Source: Virgifigura sp964551315
GTDB taxonomy: Bacteria > Pseudomonadota > Alphaproteobacteria > Dongiales > Dongiaceae
Length of the DNA stretch: 64,000 nt
Direction: 5' to 3'
NCBI GenBank assembly: GCA_964551315.1
Contig: CAZKCM010000008.1
Span: forward strand, 1-64,000
The notes beneath the pieces were generated by a model. That model did no database searches and was not told the DNA's origin. It saw only the letters and a program-made list of their open reading frames with translations. Positions 45,088 through 52,177 of this stretch are shown here, piece after piece. Position 1 is the stretch's first letter, and the number at the start of each line of letters is the position of its first letter. A program made the translations under genes and the position numbers.

Positions 45088-45458
45088 CGCCGGTGGCATC
45101 CGCAACGGACGACGAAGGTCGCACGGAGAAGGCATCCGGACAGACAGCGATTTTGGCGAGGCGCAGGTTTCGACCCGGCCGCACGCCGTGCGGTCTGGCA
45201 CCGATCAGGCCCGGCGCGGATGGCTCGAGGCGAATGACGTCCTGAATATGGATACGCGCCGGTGCTATGGCCGTTGTGTCATCCGACTCGACCGGCGCGC
45301 TGCGCGGCGCCGGTCGGGCGCGGATCCGGAGATCCGGAAAAATTGCTGAAAAGATGATCCACATCAAGGCAGAGCGGCCGGCCGGTGCTTAAACGATCCT
45401 CGAAGGTGATCGAAGCCGGTCACCGGTGAGAACCGGGCAGGAGAGGCGAGGATCTGCA
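45088..45458. other. intergenic region with an FNR-type promoter
   Basis: 371 bases without a convincing gene. Near its right end ATGATCCACATCAA (45354-45367) matches 9 of 10 FNR-box positions, and TTAAAC (45389-45394) lies in register as -10 for a start near 45402, ahead of the hypothetical gene at 45459. Confidence 0.6.
45354..45394 (+). promoter_or_regulatory. FNR/FixK-type promoter of hypothetical gene
   Basis: ATGATCCACATCAA (9 of 10 matches) followed by TTAAAC at the expected -10 position. The gene starts 57 bases after the predicted transcription start. Confidence 0.62.
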
Positions 45459-45845
45459 ATGACGGCCGTGGTTATTCCCTTCGACCGATCCCCCTTCACG
45501 CCGGAGGACGAGGCGCTTATGGCCGCGGTCTCGACGCAGCTCGCGCGATTCGGGCTCGTGGTCGAGCGCAATAAGGGACGGGGCTTCGACGGCTATCGCA
45601 TTCGGCCGAGCCATACGCTTCTGGCCCGGTGGGTGGTCCTCCGATTCCGGAATGGGCAGTACCAACTGCGGGACAGCATCTTGAGCGTGCTGGCAAAGGG
45701 ACCCACGCTGGAATCCGTCATATTTCCAGGATGGCGGATGCTGCGGACCCGGGAAAACACCGCCACGACGCACCGCGGGCGTGTGCGGCGGCTGTCGATG
45801 GCCGACGGCCGGACCCGACGACAGGATGGCGCCGGAAGCTGTTGA
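45459..45845 (+). CDS. hypothetical protein behind an FNR-type promoter
   Basis: A 128-residue protein I do not recognise. The first 90 residues look like a compact domain (ALMAAVSTQLARFGLVVERNKG, then GYRIRPSHTLLARWVVLRFR). The last 30 are basic and low in complexity, as in a disordered tail. Ribosome-binding GGCGAGGA lies ahead of the ATG. No signal peptide or membrane helix. The well-spaced promoter supports its reality. Confidence 0.6.
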   Translation: MTAVVIPFDRSPFTPEDEALMAAVSTQLARFGLVVERNKGRGFDGYRIRPSHTLLARWVVLRFRNGQYQLRDSILSVLAKGPTLESVIFPGWRMLRTRENTATTHRGRVRRLSMADGRTRRQDGAGSC

Positions 45846-46046
45846 TCTGAACGAGCGGGCCCGGAATGCGGAGACCAAAGGCGGGGTCAGGCATTCACGC
45901 TCGCACGTGTCGGAGTCCGGCAAACGGCCACAACAGAGAAGATTGCCGGCACAGGAACCTCAGCGGACTGCTTCGAGCCGCCCGAGCCGATCCGGATTGC
46001 GCTCACTTGCGACGCCGGCGTTGAAACGGGTTGGAACCGAAACGAA

Positions 46047-46077
46047 GCCGCCCCCCGGAAAGCCTCCGGAGGGCGGC
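46047..46077 (-). terminator. intrinsic terminator-like hairpin after hsp20
   Basis: GCCGCCC and GGGCGGC form a 7-bp stem 14 bases beyond the hsp20 stop; inner GGA/TCC pairing may extend it. On the minus strand it is followed by CTTCGTTT, a loose T-rich run. Confidence 0.55.
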
Positions 46078-46090
46078 CCTGGCGCATCGA

Positions 46091-46576
46091 TCAAGCCGCT
46101 TTCCGGCTGGTCTTGATCGCGATCTTTCTTTCGGCCTTTTTCGCCTCAGGGCTCTTCGGCAGGCTCAGCCTGAGCACGCCCTTGTCGTAGCTAGCCTCGA
46201 CCTTGTCCTCCTGGACCTCGAAGGGCAGGGGGATGGCACGGTAGAAGGCCCCATAGGTCCTCTCGGCGATGTGGTAGTCCTTCTTCTTTTCCTCCTTCTC
46301 CGTTCTCTTCTCGCCCTTGATCGTCAGCACGCCGTCGGCGAGCGTGCAATCGATGTCTTTCTCGTCGACACCGGGCAGCTCGACAGTGACGTTGAGCCCG
46401 TCCTTGTCTTCTTCGACATTGACGCGGGGCGTCCAGCCGTCAATCCGTACCGGCGCCGGAACAGCGTTCGTCAAGTCACGCGCAAAGGTATCGAACATCC
46501 GATCCATCTCACGGCGCAGCGCGACGAAGGGGTCCTCGTCACGGCGATGAAAGGGAAGCAACGATCCGAATCTCAT
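46091..46576 (-). CDS. small heat-shock protein (Hsp20/alpha-crystallin)
   Basis: A 161-residue Hsp20 chaperone. The alpha-crystallin domain spans about residues 45-150, with VNVEEDKDGLNVTVELPGV and the closing YDKGVLRLSLPK. The C-terminus ends in IAIKTSRKAA, where IAI is the IxI oligomerisation motif. AAGGAGG precedes the ATG at 46576. An 18-base tandem duplication and an FNR-type box lie upstream. Mycobacterial Acr/HspX is the DosR-regulated analogue. Confidence 0.95.
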   Translation of the reverse strand: MRFGSLLPFHRRDEDPFVALRREMDRMFDTFARDLTNAVPAPVRIDGWTPRVNVEEDKDGLNVTVELPGVDEKDIDCTLADGVLTIKGEKRTEKEEKKKDYHIAERTYGAFYRAIPLPFEVQEDKVEASYDKGVLRLSLPKSPEAKKAERKIAIKTSRKAA

Positions 46577-46585
46577 GGCTGTCCT

Positions 46586-46621
46586 CCTTGTTGAAGCGCC
46601 CCACCTTGTTGAAGCGCCCCA
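46586..46621. repeat. 18-bp perfect tandem duplication in hsp20 leader
   Basis: CCTTGTTGAAGCGCCCCA occurs twice head to tail (a further CCTT follows), between the hsp20 start and its FNR-type box. The proximal copy includes part of the ribosome-binding site, so slippage here could alter leader length. Confidence 0.92.
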
Positions 46622-46648
46622 CCTTCCTCCGGACCGTCGCCATCCGCT

Positions 46649-46662
46649 TTGATGCAAATCAG
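46649..46662 (-). promoter_or_regulatory. FNR/FixK box upstream of hsp20
   Basis: TTGATGCAAATCAG matches 9 of 10 positions and lies 73 bases before the hsp20 start. The predicted transcription start (about 46614) falls inside the tandem duplication. Confidence 0.65.
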
Positions 46663-46756
46663 AATTCGAGGACGATGGAGGCACCGCCGGGGGATTCGAC
46701 GGTCACCGATCGATCCCGAAGCGGGGCGACAAGGCCGCGGACGCTCCCACCTTCGT

Positions 46757-48061
46757 TCAACCTCCGTCGGGACGCCAAAGGGGCTTGCCGTCCGCCTTCA
46801 CGGCCCGCGACTTTACCTCCGCCGCCTTGGTTATGCCGCGCAGGAGATTCCACTCGGCTCCGATCAGGCGGCCGGCCGCGCGCCACTTGTTGTAGACCGC
46901 GTCCCGGCGGGCATAGTGCTGCCGTTGCAGCTTCCGGTAAATGGCAAGAGCCTTGTCGGCCGATCGCTTCATCGAGAACGCCTCGGCCGTCACCCGTGCC
47001 GCCCGCCGGAGCCGTTCCATCCCCTCGCGCGAGGCGCCCGCGATTTCCCGCAACGCCGCGGCGAAGTCGTCCGTCGATTGGTGCTCGAGCAGCCGGCCGT
47101 TTTCCCCGTCGATCACGATCTCACGCACGCCGGGCGCATCCAAGGCGACGACCGGTACACCGGCGGCCATCGCCTCGGTGAGCACCATGCCCTGCGTCTC
47201 CGACATCGAGGCGAAAGCGAAGACGTCCATGGCCCGATAGGCGCTGATGAGAAGCGGGCCCTCAAGAACACCGAGGAAGTGGACGCGTTCCGCTAGTCCG
47301 CGTCGTGCAAGGGATCCCAGGATCGAACCGCGCGCGGGTCCGGCACCAACCACAAGGAAATGGGCACGTGGCTCGCTCTTCAAGAAGGCCGCCACGGCCT
47401 CCGCCAGGAAGGCGAGGTTCTTCTCCGGGGCGAGGCGCCCGACATGCCCGACGACGAAGGCCTCCTCCGGAATGTTTGCGGCGGCGCGGAAACCCGCGCC
47501 GCTGCCGCCGGCAAAGCGCTCCAGCTCCACGCCCGTGGGGACGACCTCGATGGGCACGGTCACTCCGCGTGAGCGCAGGATCTCGGCAACGCTTTGGCTC
47601 GGCGCAATAACGTAGCTGCAGAGGTTGGCGTAGCTCGTCGACAGATTGATCACGAATCGCTTGAGCGCCTTCGAGTCGCCAGGGACGTAGTGGGTGTACT
47701 GCTCGTACATCGTGTGGTGGGTGAAGACGAGCGGAATCCGATGGACATGTGCGAGGCGCAGCGCCATTCCGCCGATCAGGAACGGATGATGCGAATGCAC
47801 GACGTCCGGCCTGAAGCGCTCGACCGTCGAGTTGAGGAAGCCGGGGGTCGGCAGCACGACCGAAAAGTCGCTGCCGTTGAAGCGCTGGATCGCCGGGATT
47901 CGGACCACATCCCGCTCGTCCTCCGCCATGTTCTCGAACTCCGGCGCGACCACGAGAACCCGATGGCCCCGCCGCCGGAACTCCGCCGAGAATGCCTCGA
48001 CCGAGCGGGCCACGCCGCCGACATGCGGCGTAAAGGTGTTGGTCATCATCAGGATATTCAC
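46757..48061 (-). CDS. GT4-family glycosyltransferase
   Basis: A 434-residue GT-B glycosyltransferase. N-terminal NTFTPHVGGVARSVEAFSAEFRRRGH and VVHSHHPFLIG, and C-terminal VGRLAPEKNLAFLAEAV plus SETQGMVLTEAMAAGVPVV (the EX7E motif) define GT4. It resembles glycosyltransferases acting on lipids or sugars such as PimB/MgtA. The GTG at 48061 overlaps the upstream gene's stop (GTGA), with AAGGAG ahead, so translation is coupled to the glycosidase-like gene. Acceptor unknown. Confidence 0.88.
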   Translation of the reverse strand: MNILMMTNTFTPHVGGVARSVEAFSAEFRRRGHRVLVVAPEFENMAEDERDVVRIPAIQRFNGSDFSVVLPTPGFLNSTVERFRPDVVHSHHPFLIGGMALRLAHVHRIPLVFTHHTMYEQYTHYVPGDSKALKRFVINLSTSYANLCSYVIAPSQSVAEILRSRGVTVPIEVVPTGVELERFAGGSGAGFRAAANIPEEAFVVGHVGRLAPEKNLAFLAEAVAAFLKSEPRAHFLVVGAGPARGSILGSLARRGLAERVHFLGVLEGPLLISAYRAMDVFAFASMSETQGMVLTEAMAAGVPVVALDAPGVREIVIDGENGRLLEHQSTDDFAAALREIAGASREGMERLRRAARVTAEAFSMKRSADKALAIYRKLQRQHYARRDAVYNKWRAAGRLIGAEWNLLRGITKAAEVKSRAVKADGKPLWRPDGG

Positions 48062-50310
48062 GAGGGGGTCTCCTTGAGCGCGACGGTGACCTGCGTGCAT
48101 CCCGGTTCCGGTCGTACCAAGGGGCAGCCGGCCAGCCTCAGTTCGATCTGCGGCGCGGCGTCGTGCCATTCCCCGTGCCACGACACGGTCGCGCCGTCGG
48201 GTCCGGGCTCGACCCGGACCGTGACCGGTCCAAAGGCGGTCGGCGCCGGTCCGAAACGGAAGGGCTTGCGCCCCCTCAACCACGCCTCCGGCAGACCGGA
48301 GCACAAGATCAGCCGATCGCCCTCCTCTCGCAGAAAGCAGTTGCGCAGCATGATGACCCACTCCGCCGCCGCCCAGGCGTGCTGACCGTCGCCCATGCAG
48401 CCGCCGCGCGTATGCGGATGCACGGCCTCGGGCCATTGCCCGGTCGGCGACGCAAGGTCCGCCACGGCGCACATGATCGGAAAGTGGCGCGGATCGCCGG
48501 CGCGCAGGAGGACCTGGGCCACGTGGAGGGTGAGATAGGCATTGAGGCCGGAGTGGATCATGTCCTGGAAGAACGCGCCGTCAACGAAACAGTTCTCCAT
48601 GAGATACGCGACGGTGTCGGCGAGGCGGCGATCGTCGGGCGGGAACAGCTGAAGCGGATATCCGGCGACAAGCGAGCCGATCGCGCCGGCGTCCAGGCGC
48701 CGATAGGGCGAAGCGGGCATCGCGGGCCGGCGCAGCCGCGCCGCGGCCCGGGCAAGGCTGGTCTCGATCGCGCCGCGGAAAGCCTCGGCCTCTTCGGCGA
48801 ACTCGGCCGCCGCGACCGGCTCATCGAGACCGCGGGCGAGGTCGGCCGCCGCCCGCAGCCCGGCGACACCCCAGAAGTCGTCCCAGTAATAGTAGTCGTT
48901 GGGACCGAGATGCTCGGCGCTGAATCCCGCGGGCAGAAGGCCGGCATGCGGCGCCTCCCCGTGATCTGGCAGGCGCTTCCTGCGGATCCAGCGCGCCCCG
49001 CGCAGGATCGCCACGCGCCATGCCGGCTTTGGCTTGCACCCCGTCATGGCGCAGAACCTCTGCAGGATCCACAACGCCTCGCCGTTGGAGTCCCACTCGC
49101 CGGCCTGCGAGTGGAAGAAGCCGAGCCGCGTCTGTCGTGCGGGAAAGCGGTCGAGGATGGGCTCGACACGCCCTGCCAATCCGGCGCAGAGCAGCCCATG
49201 AAGAATGAAGGCGGCATCCCGGAACCAGAACCGCTTGTAGGTGTAGGGGCCGGCATAGACATCGCCTGGGGTGTGCAGGACCAAGGTGCGCAGCGCCGCG
49301 TCGTAGAGGAACTGGAACCGGGCGTCGGGCAGTTCCGCCCGGCAGCAGCCGCAGAGGGCATCCTTCCAGGACACCTGCCGCCCTGAGCCGCCGCCTTCCG
49401 GCCCGAGCGGTACGCGCACGGATAGCCGGCGGGTCACGCCCGGCTCGAGCTTGAACAGTGCAGCCGCCGTCGCCAGCCCGACCTCGCAGCTGCCCGCTAG
49501 CTCTTCCTCTCGCTCGCGCAGGTGGATGAAAACGTCGCCCGCGCGATAGCCGGAGACATGATGCCGCTCGACGGCGGTGTCGAAAGCGACCTGCCTCCCG
49601 CCATCGATCAGCCAGGACCGCCGGTCGGGCGAGAGCCCGATCTCATGAACGAAGCTGACGCCCTCCGGGTTGCAGGGCCGTAAGGAGACGACGGCCCAGC
49701 CGCCGTCCGGTGCCAAGGCATCCAGGTCCAGGACGCAGACCGGCGCAAGATCGCCGTCGCTGATCCGAGCCGTGGCCTTGAGGCGCAGCCCGTCCCCCGT
49801 ACTCTCCGTCACCACCGCAATGCCGTCGTCGAGGTCAAGGCGCTGGCGCGAACGGTCGGCGCGCGACGGCAGCAGAACCCGCCCGTCCGATCCGAGGACC
49901 CAGCCGTCCAGCGACCAGCCGTCGAAGTGCGGCGTGAGAAGGCCGCGCGGGTCGACGATCGGCAGGGCATCGCGGTCGGGTAAGCCGATCGCGGTCCAGT
50001 TGCGGTGCGTCAGGTTGACATGCGTGATGGAGAAGGCGCGCGGAACGAAAGACACGTCGCCGGGGTCGAACTGACGTTCGACCCAATACGGCCAAACCCA
50101 GTCCAGATTGTGTTGAATGACCCGGCTGTTGATCAGGCCGCGCGCATGAAAGATCACCCCGGCGCGCAGCAGCTCGATGGGCTCCGCCACCTCCGAAGGT
50201 TGCGAGAGGCGCCGAATCTTCCCCAGAAGCGCGATCGGGTCGAGCATCCCATGGGCCAGAGCGACCCGGCGCAGGAGGAACCGCCAGGGCAACCACTTCA
50301 TCCACACCAT
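48058..50310 (-). CDS. (alpha/alpha)6-barrel glycosidase-like protein (GH15/GH63-type)
   Basis: A 750-residue protein with an N-terminal beta-rich part (to about 330) and a six-hairpin barrel recognised by GPYTYKRFWFRDAAFILHGLL (first 20 around residues 362-381), GEWDSNGEALWILQRF and PNDYYYWDDFWGVAGLR. This is the layout of glucoamylase/debranching-type enzymes. A likely role is trimming alpha-glucan or a glycoside, in concert with the coupled GT4. No secretion signal is evident. The start ATG at 50310 has a weak, distant ribosome-binding site; 50301 is also possible. Substrate unknown. Confidence 0.75.
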   Translation of the reverse strand: MVWMKWLPWRFLLRRVALAHGMLDPIALLGKIRRLSQPSEVAEPIELLRAGVIFHARGLINSRVIQHNLDWVWPYWVERQFDPGDVSFVPRAFSITHVNLTHRNWTAIGLPDRDALPIVDPRGLLTPHFDGWSLDGWVLGSDGRVLLPSRADRSRQRLDLDDGIAVVTESTGDGLRLKATARISDGDLAPVCVLDLDALAPDGGWAVVSLRPCNPEGVSFVHEIGLSPDRRSWLIDGGRQVAFDTAVERHHVSGYRAGDVFIHLREREEELAGSCEVGLATAAALFKLEPGVTRRLSVRVPLGPEGGGSGRQVSWKDALCGCCRAELPDARFQFLYDAALRTLVLHTPGDVYAGPYTYKRFWFRDAAFILHGLLCAGLAGRVEPILDRFPARQTRLGFFHSQAGEWDSNGEALWILQRFCAMTGCKPKPAWRVAILRGARWIRRKRLPDHGEAPHAGLLPAGFSAEHLGPNDYYYWDDFWGVAGLRAAADLARGLDEPVAAAEFAEEAEAFRGAIETSLARAAARLRRPAMPASPYRRLDAGAIGSLVAGYPLQLFPPDDRRLADTVAYLMENCFVDGAFFQDMIHSGLNAYLTLHVAQVLLRAGDPRHFPIMCAVADLASPTGQWPEAVHPHTRGGCMGDGQHAWAAAEWVIMLRNCFLREEGDRLILCSGLPEAWLRGRKPFRFGPAPTAFGPVTVRVEPGPDGATVSWHGEWHDAAPQIELRLAGCPLVRPEPGCTQVTVALKETPS

Positions 50311-50660
50311 GATTCGCTGAAACCCCTTCCTTCCTTGCGGCACACTCGAGGAAGACCGGCGCCCGCCTCCCTCAACCGCACCAGCCTCAGATGCTTCGAC
50401 CGTCCGCCAGAACCCTGGACTCGCCCGAACGGAACACCGTCCCCGCAACGACGGATCCGGCGGGACGGAAGCGGTTGCCGGAATCCCCTCCGGAAAAGCC
50501 GACGCATCAGTTAAGCGGAACGCACAACCAGCCGGCCAGCCGATGCTTTCCGGCGGCCGATTCGACCGGCCGTTCGGCAGGGGCGCGCAGAGGGCGGGTC
50601 ACCCCGCCCCGGACCAAGCCATGCAGGATCGGCCTCGGAAATGAGGTAGATCAATCCCCG

Positions 50661-50850
50661 ATGGCCCGAAGCGGGATCGACGAGGACTTCTACCCGGCCG
50701 ATCTGCGCGTGGGCATACGGAAGCGGGCCGGTTTCGCACGCGCCATCGCGCGCGCCCCCGACCTGCCGTTCTTTAACGAGCCGTCCGCCGGGCTGAACCG
50801 GCTGCCCCTGGAGCTTCGCGACAGCCTTGGCAGTCGCCTCCGGTGCCCAG
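50661..50850 (+). pseudogene. relic of an ABC-transporter ATPase (MlaF-like)
   Basis: In the + frame from 50661 the translation YPADLRVGIRKRAGFARAIA...FFNEPSAGLN lines up with the signature and Walker B section of MlaF-like ATPases (LSGGMRKRVGLARAIAL...LLFDEPTSGLDP). LSGGM has become LRVGI and DEP has become NEP, no Walker A precedes it, and similarity stops after about 60 residues. A weak FNR-like box (50641-50654, 8 of 10) abuts it. The rest of 50311-50917 shows nothing I can name. Confidence 0.55.
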
Positions 50851-50917
50851 GAGCCGGAACTTCGTCGGCCGCCGATTGTTCGCCGATTTGGGGGTACCGA
50901 TCCAAAGAGGCCTGCCA

Positions 50918-51307
50918 ATGCCGAGAACGCGGACCATCGCAACGCTGTTCGGCGCCGTTCTTGCAGCGGCAGGGCCGAACGCCCCGGCTGTCGCGCAGGA
51001 GGCCGAGCTCGCGGTCGAATTCTCGACCGGAGACCTGATGCGTGCCTGCACGGCCGAGAGCGGTCCAGAGGGGCGATCGACGGCGTTCTGTGAGGGCTTT
51101 ATCCTCGGGACCGGCCTGCTCTATCTTGAGCTTCGCCGTGCCGGCGTGATCGATGCCTGGGCCTGCGCCGAGCCGGTGCCGACGCTCCGGCAGATTCGTC
51201 AGGACTTCGTCGCCTGGGCGCAGGACAACCCGGAGCATCTGGACAATGCCGCCATCGACGGGTTCTGGCAGGCCATGGCCGAAACCTATCCTTGCGGCAC
51301 GCCGTAA
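50918..51307 (+). CDS. Rap1a/Tai-like exported protein
   Basis: A 129-residue protein with a cleavable signal peptide (to AVAQ, residue 27). The mature part has four Cys: DLMRACTAESG, STAFCEGFILGTGLL, WACAEP and the closing YPCG. This pattern and WAQDNPEHLDNAAIDGFWQAMAETYPC fit the Rap1a/Tai domain, named for T6SS immunity proteins but common as orphans in alphaproteobacteria. No effector gene is nearby. AAAGAGG precedes the ATG. Confidence 0.72.
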   Translation: MPRTRTIATLFGAVLAAAGPNAPAVAQEAELAVEFSTGDLMRACTAESGPEGRSTAFCEGFILGTGLLYLELRRAGVIDAWACAEPVPTLRQIRQDFVAWAQDNPEHLDNAAIDGFWQAMAETYPCGTP

Positions 51308-51329
51308 TGGACGGAAGGAGGGCGCTGTG

Positions 51330-51563
51330 ATGAGAATGAAAGCGATCGGGTGGATCTTGGCCCTGCTGTTCGTTGCCGGCTCGCTCGCGGGTTGTGAGGT
51401 TGACCGCACGACCGGCGAGCGAACACTCACGGGCAGCATCGTCGGGGCCGCGGGCGGCGCCACGGCCGGTCTCATCGGCGGCAACTTCCTGCAAGGCGCG
51501 CTCACCGGCGCGGCCGCCGGCGCCACCAGCGGCTTCGTCTACGATCAGTTGCAGAAGCGGTAG
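51330..51563 (+). CDS. glycine-zipper lipoprotein
   Basis: A 77-residue lipoprotein with lipobox LAGC (Cys at residue 22). A glycine-zipper segment (GSIVGAAGGATAGLIGG, then GALTGAAAGATSGFVYDQL) follows, typical of small outer-membrane-associated proteins. AGGAGGG sits 7 bases before the ATG at 51330. It follows the Rap1a-like gene by 22 bases. Confidence 0.78.
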   Translation: MRMKAIGWILALLFVAGSLAGCEVDRTTGERTLTGSIVGAAGGATAGLIGGNFLQGALTGAAAGATSGFVYDQLQKR

Positions 51564-51620
51564 CGCGCGTCCGTAAACGCCGGTCGCGCGTGAACCTGCC
51601 CATGTCGGGCGGCGCGCCCT

Positions 51621-52166
51621 TCAGGCACTGCCCGAGCGGGCCGGTGTGTTCTGTGCGACCGCCTGCAGCAGGGCCAACAGGCCCGAGAGGAGCTGCTTCG
51701 GCGACGGTGGACAGCCCCGAATGTGCAGGTCCACGGGCACGACGGCATCGACGCCGCCGACGCAGGCATAGCCGCCTGCGAACAGGCCGCCATCAACGGC
51801 GCAGTCGCCGACCGCGACCACCCATTTCGGGTCCGGGGTTGCGCGGTAGGTGCGCTCCAGCGCTTCCCGCATGTTCTTCGTCACCGGCCCCGTGACGAGC
51901 AGGACGTCGGCGTGGCGCGGCGAGGCGACAAATCGCAAGCCGAAGCGCTCGAGGTCGTAGAAGGCGTTGTTGAGCGCGTGGATCTCAAGCTCGCAGCCGT
52001 TGCAGGACCCGGCATCGACCGCGCGGATCGACAGGCTGCGGCCGAGCCGGCGCCGCGCGACGCGGTCGAGCGAGGCAGCGAGCTCGGAAACGCTCGCATC
52101 CTCAGGAACAGGCGCGGGCTCGGTCAGGGAACGGCGGAAGAGACTTTCGAGGAGGATCCTGCGCAT
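51621..52166 (-). CDS. hyfI: HyfI/NuoB-like small (Fe-S) subunit
   Basis: A 181-residue NuoB/HycG-type subunit. Its [4Fe-4S] ligands look complete: SCNGCELEIHA near residue 54-57, VGDCAVDGGLFAGGYAC near 120-135 and IRGCPPSPKQLL near 149. It would pass electrons at the catalytic module of an energy-converting complex. It is the last gene of the hyf-like operon, 11 bases after hyfG. Confidence 0.9.
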   Translation of the reverse strand: MRRILLESLFRRSLTEPAPVPEDASVSELAASLDRVARRRLGRSLSIRAVDAGSCNGCELEIHALNNAFYDLERFGLRFVASPRHADVLLVTGPVTKNMREALERTYRATPDPKWVVAVGDCAVDGGLFAGGYACVGGVDAVVPVDLHIRGCPPSPKQLLSGLLALLQAVAQNTPARSGSA

Positions 52167-52177
52167 GGCGGAAGCCG

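Noticed and set aside
50641..50654. ATGAGGTAGATCAA as an FNR-type promoter
   Set aside because: Only 8 of 10 matches, no -10 in register, and the nearest intact gene starts 264 bases away; it abuts a pseudogene.
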